Assembly: GCA_023422735.1 (NCBI GenBank)
Contig: JAFAGL010000186.1
Location: 1 to 5,836 of the forward strand
Reading direction: 5' to 3'
From: Pseudomonadota bacterium
GTDB taxonomy: Bacteria > Pseudomonadota > Alphaproteobacteria > Rhizobiales > Rhizobiaceae
Length of the DNA: 5,836 bases
In this document: piece by piece, positions 1-5,836 of the stretch
How the letters are laid out: every line of letters begins with the position of its first letter
Position numbering within the stretch: the first letter of the stretch is position 1
Program-made: the position numbers and the translations under genes
The notes under the pieces: model-generated
Seen by the model: the letters and a program-made list of their open reading frames with translations, nothing else
Database searches by the model: none
What the model was told of the DNA's origin: nothing

Positions 1-1363
<1,363 letters not shown>

Positions 1364-1364
1364 G

Positions 1365-1393
1365 GCATGCAACGACAGGCTGATGTTGCATGC
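1365..1393 (+). terminator. Perfect 9-bp inverted repeat after gcvP, possible transcription end or mRNA 3' stabiliser
   Basis: Seen: GCATGCAAC at 1365-1373 is matched exactly by GTTGCATGC at 1385-1393, with an 11-base loop at 1374-1384. It begins one base after the gcvP stop codon. No run of T follows (the next bases are GTCAGTCTGTCG), so it is not a classical intrinsic terminator. Inferred: it could stabilise the 3' end of the gcv transcript or assist termination. The six-base core GCATGC is itself a palindrome, so a protein-binding role is also possible. Confidence 0.5.
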
Positions 1394-1499
1394 GTCAGTC
1401 TGTCGTCAGCAGCTTGCTGCCCAGCCTGTGGGAATCTCACCGCAACGCTTCGCCTCGTCCCATCTGCGATGCTAAGACCTTCGAACGAAAGGGTGTCGC
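1394..1499. other. Gap between gcvP and the ATPase gene, with no clear promoter
   Basis: This is the remainder of the 136-base spacer. I see no convincing alphaproteobacterial -35/-10 pair (TTGAC-like with a CTATAT-like box) and no T tract. There is one very short repeat, GCAGC-TT-GCTGC at 1409-1420, whose 2-base loop is too tight for a normal hairpin. The 3' end carries the AAGGG ribosome-binding site of the downstream gene at 1489-1493. A promoter for the ATPase gene probably lies here if the hairpin ends gcv transcription, but I cannot place it. Confidence 0.4.
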
Positions 1500-2996
1500 A
1501 TGAAGGTCAATATCAACATGGGCGTTGCAGCCCGTGGTGTCGCTGCGGAGCTGGATCTCGAGGAGCTTTTGGCAACACGCCTTCTTGTGCAGGGCAATTC
1601 CGGCTCCGGCAAATCTCACCTTTTGCGCCGTCTGCTTGAACAAAGCGCGCCATGGGTACAGCAATGTATTATCGATCCTGAAGGCGATTTCGTTACGCTT
1701 GCCGACAAGTTCGGACATCAGGTTGTGGATGCCGCGCGCACTGAAACTGAGCTGACGCGCATCGCCGGGCGCGTGCGAGAACACAGGGTCTCCGTGGTTC
1801 TCAACCTCGAAGGGCTCGACGTCGAACAGCAGATGCGTGCGGCGGCGGCTTTTTTGGGCGGCATGTTCGACGCCGATCGCGATTACTGGTATCCCGTGCT
1901 TGTCGTGGTGGATGAAGCACAGCTTTTCGCGCCCGCCGTCGGCGGAGAAGTGTCCGACGAAGCGCGCAAATTGTCGCTCGGCGCGATGACCAATCTGATG
2001 TGTCGCGGACGAAAACGCGGATTGGCCGGCGTGATCGCGACCCAGCGTCTCGCCAAGCTCGCCAAGAACGTTGCCGCGGAAGCTTCCAACTTCCTCATGG
2101 GCCGCATCTTTCTCGATATCGACATGGCCCGCGCCGCAGATCTTCTGGGCATGGACCGGCGACAATCCGAACAGTTTCGCGACCTCGCGCGCGGCCATTT
2201 CGTTGCGCTCGGCCCGGCCTTATCGCGGCGCCCATTGAATGTGACGATCGGCGCCGTGGAAACCTCAGCCCGCTCAAGCAGCCCGAAGCTCATGCCCTTG
2301 CCGGAAGCTTCGGAAGATGCGCGGGATTTGATCTTCACGCCCGGTCCCGACGAGGCGATGCCGATCATCAAACGCCCGCCCCCCACACCGATCCCCACTG
2401 CCGACCTGATGGCCCAACTCGCGAAGCCGCGTCCCGCGCCCGAGCCACCGGCCGAACCGGTTTTTGCGATCATCGACGAGGCCGAGCGTGAAGCAGGCAT
2501 CGACAATGTCCTGCGTGAGATCATCGAGGACCCCGACGCAGCTTTTCGCACGGATGCAGTGCTTTATCAGGATTTTCTCGTGCGATGCCGCATTCGCCGC
2601 GTGCCGGGCGAACCGCTCTCGCTATCGGGCTTTCGACGCAGGCTTGCGGTTGCGCGCGCCGGCGTGGACGAGACATCCGGAGGTGAGGCCTGGGCCACCG
2701 CCCTGTCCCTTTCCGAAACTTTGCCTGATGATTTGCAAGGTGTGTTCCTGCTTTTGGCACGAGCGGCCATCCAACAATCGCCCTGCCCGTCTGATGCCAC
2801 CTTGGCGCGCGCTTATGGGAGCCATTCGCCACGGCGGGCGCGGCGCTTGCTGAGCTATTTCGAGGAACGCGGCCTGCTTGTGGTTCGCACGGATTTTCAC
2901 GGCTTGCGGGTTCTGGCCTTTCCCGATTTCGGCTGCGAAACCGCGCCGGGCAATCCCGATGCGCCGGATGAAGCACATCGGGATGCTGCCGAATAA
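1500..2996 (+). CDS. HerA/DUF87-type P-loop ATPase with proline-rich linker and C-terminal extension
   Basis: Seen: 498 residues starting at an ATG preceded by AAGGG six bases upstream. A second in-frame ATG at 1518 has no better site. The Walker A motif is GNSGSGKS at 32-39 (Lys38). IIDPEGDF at 57-64 is the acidic motif typical of HerA/DUF87 proteins. Walker B is VLVVVDEA at 133-140 (Asp138, Glu139), followed by CRGRKRG near 168-174 and a sensor-like ATQR at 180-183. About residues 283-322 are proline-rich and probably a flexible linker. Residues 323-480 form a separate basic region, with a winged-helix-like stretch at about 431-475. Known: relatives are ring-forming ATPases that translocate DNA or assemble on it; archaeal HerA partners NurA in end resection. 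Odd: Walker A lies near the N-terminus, leaving no room for a HAS-barrel, and no nuclease gene is adjacent. No membrane segment or signal peptide is visible, so it is probably cytoplasmic. Its exact function is unknown; the ATPase fold is sure, the DNA role inferred. Confidence 0.88.
   Translation: MKVNINMGVAARGVAAELDLEELLATRLLVQGNSGSGKSHLLRRLLEQSAPWVQQCIIDPEGDFVTLADKFGHQVVDAARTETELTRIAGRVREHRVSVVLNLEGLDVEQQMRAAAAFLGGMFDADRDYWYPVLVVVDEAQLFAPAVGGEVSDEARKLSLGAMTNLMCRGRKRGLAGVIATQRLAKLAKNVAAEASNFLMGRIFLDIDMARAADLLGMDRRQSEQFRDLARGHFVALGPALSRRPLNVTIGAVETSARSSSPKLMPLPEASEDARDLIFTPGPDEAMPIIKRPPPTPIPTADLMAQLAKPRPAPEPPAEPVFAIIDEAEREAGIDNVLREIIEDPDAAFRTDAVLYQDFLVRCRIRRVPGEPLSLSGFRRRLAVARAGVDETSGGEAWATALSLSETLPDDLQGVFLLLARAAIQQSPCPSDATLARAYGSHSPRRARRLLSYFEERGLLVVRTDFHGLRVLAFPDFGCETAPGNPDAPDEAHRDAAE
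2949..2990. terminator. Bulged hairpin at the convergent ATPase/amidase junction, possible bidirectional terminator
   Basis: Seen: ATCCCGATG at 2953-2961 pairs perfectly with CATCGGGAT at 2976-2984. The stem extends by GGCA (2949-2952) with TGCC (2987-2990) across a two-base bulge (2985-2986), giving 13 pairs and a 14-base loop. It lies inside the last codons of the ATPase gene and begins seven bases past the amidase stop when read on the minus strand. Neither side has a good T tract. Inferred: since the two convergent genes leave only one base between them, this stem may help end transcription from one or both sides. Confidence 0.45.
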
Positions 2997-2997
2997 A

Positions 2998-4380
2998 TCA
3001 GCCGGAAAAGACGTCTTCCGCTTCACTTGCGATTTTCAGTAATTGCCGATCCCGATACCAGGGCGCGCAGATTTGCAGACCGAGCGGCAAGCCTTTCGAG
3101 GTCTTCCCGCAGGGAATGGAGATCGCGGGATGGCCCGTCAGGTTCTGCGGATAGGTGAACGGATACCAGGCACCGCGTACGGTGCCTTCGTTGTGGCCAT
3201 CAATGATAATGTCGCCGCTCGGATCCATATCGATCGGCAGCGGCGGGGCGGTCAGTGTCGGCGAGACAATGACATCGAAACGCTCGAAGAGCTGCTGGAA
3301 CTGGTTGAAAAGGACGGTGCGGGCGTTCGTGGCTTGCGATAGCTGGACGCCGGTGTATTTCTCACCGAGCGCGATGATGTCCACCAATGACTTCGCAACC
3401 ATGTCCTCGCGGCCTTTCACGGCCGGACCGGTGCGAGCTGCCAGGCCGACACGCAGCATGGTGAGGAAAACCGGCTCGTAGGACTTGAAGTCCATCTCTG
3501 CTTCCTCGACCAGCGCCCCCTCGCCTGCCAGTTTCTCGACGGACCGCTTCGTGATCGCCGCCACCTCGCGCTCGACGCGCGCACCGCCATTGGCGATATA
3601 GGCGACGCGCAGGCGCTTCAGCGAGACGTTGCCGGTCTCGTGCAGCTGGCGGGCTGCCTGGCCATAGGGGTCGCGCGGGTCCGGACCGGCAATGGCCTCG
3701 AACAGCAGCGCTGCATCCGCCACGTTGCGCGCCATCGGTCCGACATAGGAGTTTGCACCGAAGAGGTCGGGTAGTTGCAGGTGCGGCACGACGCCGAGCG
3801 TAGCCTTGAAGCCGACGACGCCGCAGCAGGCGGCAGGGATGCGGATCGAGCCGCCGCCATCGGTGCCGAGCGCGATCGGCCCCATGCCGGCCGCAACCGC
3901 AACTGCGGCGCCTGAGCTGGACGCGCCGGGCGTCACGGTGGGGTCGATCGGGTTCAGCGTACGCCCGAAAAGCGGCGATGTCGCCGATTGAACATGGCCG
4001 AATTCCGGTGTCGTGTTCTTGCCGACAAGGATCGCACCGGCGGCACGGGCGCGGGCAACAGCGACCCCGTCTTCCTTCGGTACGTTGGTTTCGAAGAGTT
4101 TCGATCCCATCGTGGTGCGTACACCCGCCGTGTTGACAAGGTCCTTCACCGAATAGGGAATGCCCAACAATGGCGGCAGTTCGCTGCCTTCCATGAGTTT
4201 CGCTTCCGCAGCTTTTGCTTCGGCGCGCGCCTCGTCGGCCGTGATGGTGATGAATGCGTTCAGGTCGGCGCGCGCATCGATGCGGGCGAGGATCGCGTCG
4301 GTCACTTCTACCGGCGAAAGCGCCTTTGAACGGAGTTGGCTGGAAAGTTCGACGGCGGAAAGGTCGGCAATTTCGGTCAT
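2998..4380 (-). CDS. Amidase-signature family hydrolase
   Basis: Seen: 460 residues from ATG at 4380. An adjoining in-frame GTG at 4383 would add one residue, but its gap to the AGGAGG site is only four bases against seven for the ATG. The Ser-cisSer-Lys triad is readable: Lys79 in SVKDL (codon 4146-4144), Ser154 in GASSSGAA (3921-3919) and nucleophile Ser178 in GTDGGGSIR (3849-3847). The 75- and 24-residue spacings match those of fatty acid amide hydrolase. The C-terminal NLTGHPAISIPCG and LPLGLQICAPWYRD blocks are also typical, and total length is normal. Known: the family hydrolyses carboxamides to acid plus ammonia or amine; GatA is a relative acting on tRNA. Odd: the usual GGSSGGS loop reads GASSSGA. 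Inferred: no gatB or gatC is visible and the neighbours are SDR genes, so a catabolic amidase fits better than a GatA. The substrate is unknown. No signal peptide is visible, so it is probably cytoplasmic. It is the last gene of the minus-strand operon. Confidence 0.93.
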   Translation of the reverse strand: MTEIADLSAVELSSQLRSKALSPVEVTDAILARIDARADLNAFITITADEARAEAKAAEAKLMEGSELPPLLGIPYSVKDLVNTAGVRTTMGSKLFETNVPKEDGVAVARARAAGAILVGKNTTPEFGHVQSATSPLFGRTLNPIDPTVTPGASSSGAAVAVAAGMGPIALGTDGGGSIRIPAACCGVVGFKATLGVVPHLQLPDLFGANSYVGPMARNVADAALLFEAIAGPDPRDPYGQAARQLHETGNVSLKRLRVAYIANGGARVEREVAAITKRSVEKLAGEGALVEEAEMDFKSYEPVFLTMLRVGLAARTGPAVKGREDMVAKSLVDIIALGEKYTGVQLSQATNARTVLFNQFQQLFERFDVIVSPTLTAPPLPIDMDPSGDIIIDGHNEGTVRGAWYPFTYPQNLTGHPAISIPCGKTSKGLPLGLQICAPWYRDRQLLKIASEAEDVFSG

Positions 4381-4387
4381 CACAAAT

Positions 4388-4393
4388 CCTCCT
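4388..4393 (-). promoter_or_regulatory. Shine-Dalgarno of the amidase gene, overlapping the upstream SDR stop
   Basis: Seen: the minus strand reads TGAGGAGGATTTGTGATG. The consensus AGGAGG (4393-4388) shares one base with the TGA stop of the preceding SDR (4395-4393) and sits seven bases before the ATG at 4380. Inferred: ribosomes finishing the SDR would release on top of this site, so the two genes are probably translationally coupled. The spacing also favours the ATG over the adjoining GTG as start. Confidence 0.8.
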
Positions 4394-5148
4394 CAAATCA
4401 TCCAGCGGCCGCCGTCGATCAGCAGGCTCTGGCCGGTGATGAAACGTGCTTCTTCGCTGGCAAGAAACGCAACGCTCGCCGCCACGTCCTCAGGCTCCCC
4501 GACAAAACCGGCCGGCGTATTCGCCTTGATGCGGTCGATGACGGCGGTCGGCATCGTGTCATGTGCGCGCGTGCGGATGGCGCCGGGCGCCACCGCATTC
4601 ACCGTCACGCCGTGCGGCGCCAGTTCGCGGGCGAGTGACCGGGTGAAGCCGACTATGCCCATCTTGGCGGCGGCATAATCGGTCAGGCCGGCATCGCCGA
4701 CGAAGGCTGCATCGCTCGCCATGTTGACGATCCGCCCCCCGCGCTCCCGCATGCTGCCGGCAACAAGCCGCGACAAGCGCATCGCGCTGAACAGCGAGAC
4801 CTCCATCACGAAGCGCCAGACCTCCTCGCTGGATTCGTGAAAAGGCGCCGAGCGCTCGCGGCCGCTTTGGCCGACATTGTTGACCAGCACATCGACCGGG
4901 CCAAATTCAGAGACGACCCTGGCATGGAAAGCTTCGAGAACGGTCGCATCGGTGCAGTCGCCATCGATCGCGATCAGCCGCCCCGCATGAGCGTCGCCCA
5001 GTTCGGCAACGAGATCGGCCGTGCGCAGATCGACGACCGCGACGCGCGCACCTTCAAGCAAAAAGCGCTTCGCGATGCCGGCCCCTATGCCCCCGCCCCC
5101 ACCGCTCACAATAACGGTGCGGTTCTTGAAACGGTCGGGGCATATCAT
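4393..5148 (-). CDS. SDR-family NAD(P)-dependent oxidoreductase (complete)
   Basis: Seen: 251 residues, a normal classical-SDR length. The Rossmann glycine motif is SGGGGGIG at 15-22 (usually TGxxxGIG). Asp40 ends the second strand (VAVVDLR), which in this family favours NAD over NADP. NNVG at 90-93 stands for the usual NNAG. The catalytic residues are Ser145, Tyr158 (codon 4677-4675) and Lys162, in YAAAK. The C-terminus FITGQSLLIDGG is typical. Odd: where most classical SDRs have the tetrad Asn (as in VNL), this protein has Ser118 in EVSLF. Start choice: an in-frame ATG at 5184 would add 12 residues and overlap the upstream SDR, but has no ribosome-binding site; ATG 5148 follows a modest GAAAGAG and puts the Rossmann strand at the usual distance from the N-terminus. 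Known: the family oxidises or reduces hydroxyl/keto groups. Inferred: it acts with the adjoining SDR and amidase on one compound. Annotators often call such proteins FabG-like, but nothing here supports a fatty-acid role. Confidence 0.93.
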   Translation of the reverse strand: MICPDRFKNRTVIVSGGGGGIGAGIAKRFLLEGARVAVVDLRTADLVAELGDAHAGRLIAIDGDCTDATVLEAFHARVVSEFGPVDVLVNNVGQSGRERSAPFHESSEEVWRFVMEVSLFSAMRLSRLVAGSMRERGGRIVNMASDAAFVGDAGLTDYAAAKMGIVGFTRSLARELAPHGVTVNAVAPGAIRTRAHDTMPTAVIDRIKANTPAGFVGEPEDVAASVAFLASEEARFITGQSLLIDGGRWMI

Positions 5149-5156
5149 GCTGGTTG

Positions 5157-5163
5157 CTCTTTC
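5157..5163 (-). promoter_or_regulatory. Weak ribosome-binding site deciding the SDR start at 5148
   Basis: Seen: the minus strand reads TGAAAGAGCAACCAGCATG. The purine stretch GAAAGAG overlaps the TGA stop of the upstream SDR (5164-5162) and ends eight bases before the ATG at 5148. The alternative ATG at 5184 has only pyrimidine-rich CCGTCG before it. Inferred: this is the working start, again coupled to translation of the gene before it. Confidence 0.55.
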
Positions 5164-5836
5164 AATGGAAGGTGCGGCCGCCATCGACGGCGATGGCCGT
5201 GCCGGTCATGTAGGAAGCATCACGGCTGACAAGAAAAGCAATCGCGGCCGCAATCTCGTCGGGCTCGGCAATGCGGGCAAGCGCATAGCGGTCGCGTACG
5301 GCCTGCAATGCAGGCTCTGGATTGTCAGTCGGCAGCGACGACCGGAAAAGCTCGGTTTCGACCGCGCCGGGGCAAACGACGTTAACTCGTACACCGAATT
5401 CTGCGGCCTCGAGCGCCAGTGCCTTGGAAAACATCTGCAGCCCGGCCTTCGAAGCGCAATAAGCGGTGCGGTGCTTCAACGGCTGAAGGCCTGCACCCGA
5501 CGAGACATTGACGATGCTGCCGCCACCGGCTTCCCGCAGATGCGGCATCGCGGCACGGCAAACGAGCATGGGCGCGGTCAGGTTCACCGCCATGAGGCGG
5601 TCCCAGTCGGCGTCGGACATGGTTTCGATGGGCTCACGCAGATCGAGCCCGGCAGAATTCACGACGCCGTCCAGCCCGCCCATTGCGCTGGCTCCGCGAT
5701 CAACGGCCGCACGGACTGCATCCGCGTCGGCGAGATCGACTGCGATGACGTGGAGACCGGGCTGCTGCGGCAAAGCAGCAAGAGCTTCCGCGTTACGGTC
5801 GAGCAGGGCCACCTGCGCCCCGCCGGTCAGGAAGCG
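5162..5836 (-). CDS. SDR-family NAD(P)-dependent oxidoreductase, N-terminus beyond the window
   Basis: Seen: the minus-strand frame is open to the right edge and gives 224 residues beginning RFLTGGAQVALLDRN. The GTG at 5812 is an ordinary internal Val inside the second Rossmann strand, not a start. The first strand and the TGxxxGIG motif, about 20-30 residues, must lie outside. Counting from the first visible codon, Asp21 ends the second strand (ALLD, suggesting NAD preference), NSAG is at 60-63, the tetrad Asn is Asn85 (AVNL), and Ser113, Tyr126 (codon 5461-5459) and Lys130 form the catalytic set, in YCASK. The C-terminus YMTGTAIAVDGG is typical. Known: these are classical SDRs with a tetrameric tendency acting on alcohol/keto substrates. 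Inferred: it is co-transcribed with the SDR 13 bases downstream. The two differ substantially through the substrate loop, so this is not a recent tandem duplication. The substrate is unknown. Confidence 0.93.
   Translation of the reverse strand, partial: RFLTGGAQVALLDRNAEALAALPQQPGLHVIAVDLADADAVRAAVDRGASAMGGLDGVVNSAGLDLREPIETMSDADWDRLMAVNLTAPMLVCRAAMPHLREAGGGSIVNVSSGAGLQPLKHRTAYCASKAGLQMFSKALALEAAEFGVRVNVVCPGAVETELFRSSLPTDNPEPALQAVRDRYALARIAEPDEIAAAIAFLVSRDASYMTGTAIAVDGGRTFH

Noticed and set aside
1437..2198. Minus-strand reading frame of 253 codons opposite the ATPase gene
   Set aside because: The strand opposite carries clear Walker motifs in frame; this one has no recognisable domain and reads through the spacer.
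1500..2996. ATPase as part of a defence island (HerA with SIR2 or DUF4297 effectors)
   Set aside because: No effector, nuclease, toxin, recombinase or base-composition shift is visible around it; the neighbours are metabolic genes.
3362..4396. Long minus-strand reading frame of 344 codons overlapping the amidase
   Set aside because: It is a frame-shifted shadow of the amidase gene, rich in Arg, Cys and His as expected from high-GC out-of-frame reading, and it shows no family motif.
5148..5184. Upstream ATG at 5184 as the start of the complete SDR
   Set aside because: It lacks a ribosome-binding site, overlaps the previous gene by 23 bases and adds a 12-residue tail not expected in front of the Rossmann strand.
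5810..5812. GTG at 5812 as the start of the right-edge SDR
   Set aside because: The frame stays open to 5836 and the upstream codons read RFLTGGAQ, matching the helix before the second Rossmann strand, so the codon is an internal Val.

Overview
The window looks like chromosomal DNA of an alphaproteobacterium, most likely a Hyphomicrobiales (Rhizobiales) member near the Rhizobiaceae. This rests on the wording of the glycine-cleavage P-protein, the high G+C content with strong G/C preference at third codon positions, and densely packed genes. I made this judgement by eye, without a database search.

Layout. Bases 1-1363 (+) hold the C-terminal half of gcvP, cut by the left edge. A 136-base gap follows, containing a perfect 9-bp inverted repeat directly after the gcvP stop. 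Bases 1500-2996 (+) encode a HerA/DUF87-type P-loop ATPase with a proline-rich linker and a C-terminal extension that resembles DNA-binding folds. Three genes then lie on the minus strand, transcribed toward the ATPase: an SDR oxidoreductase cut by the right edge (5836-5162), a second complete SDR (5148-4393), and an amidase-signature hydrolase (4380-2998). The ATPase and amidase genes converge with one base between their stop codons. A bulged hairpin formed by the last codons of the ATPase gene is the only visible termination-like structure there.

How the genes work together. gcvP belongs to glycine catabolism and one-carbon supply and has no evident link to the rest. The minus-strand trio looks like one operon: gaps are 13 and 12 bases, and the Shine-Dalgarno of the amidase gene overlaps the stop codon of the SDR before it. 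Two NAD-type dehydrogenases plus an amidase suggest a small catabolic or modification pathway for an amide-containing compound. The substrate cannot be read from the sequence.

Most of the window is ordinary metabolic chromosome. The least explained gene is the ATPase: it lacks the N-terminal barrel of true HerA, has no NurA-like nuclease beside it, and carries an uncharacterised C-terminal region. I saw no mobile elements, CRISPR arrays, tRNAs, rRNAs or origin-like repeats.
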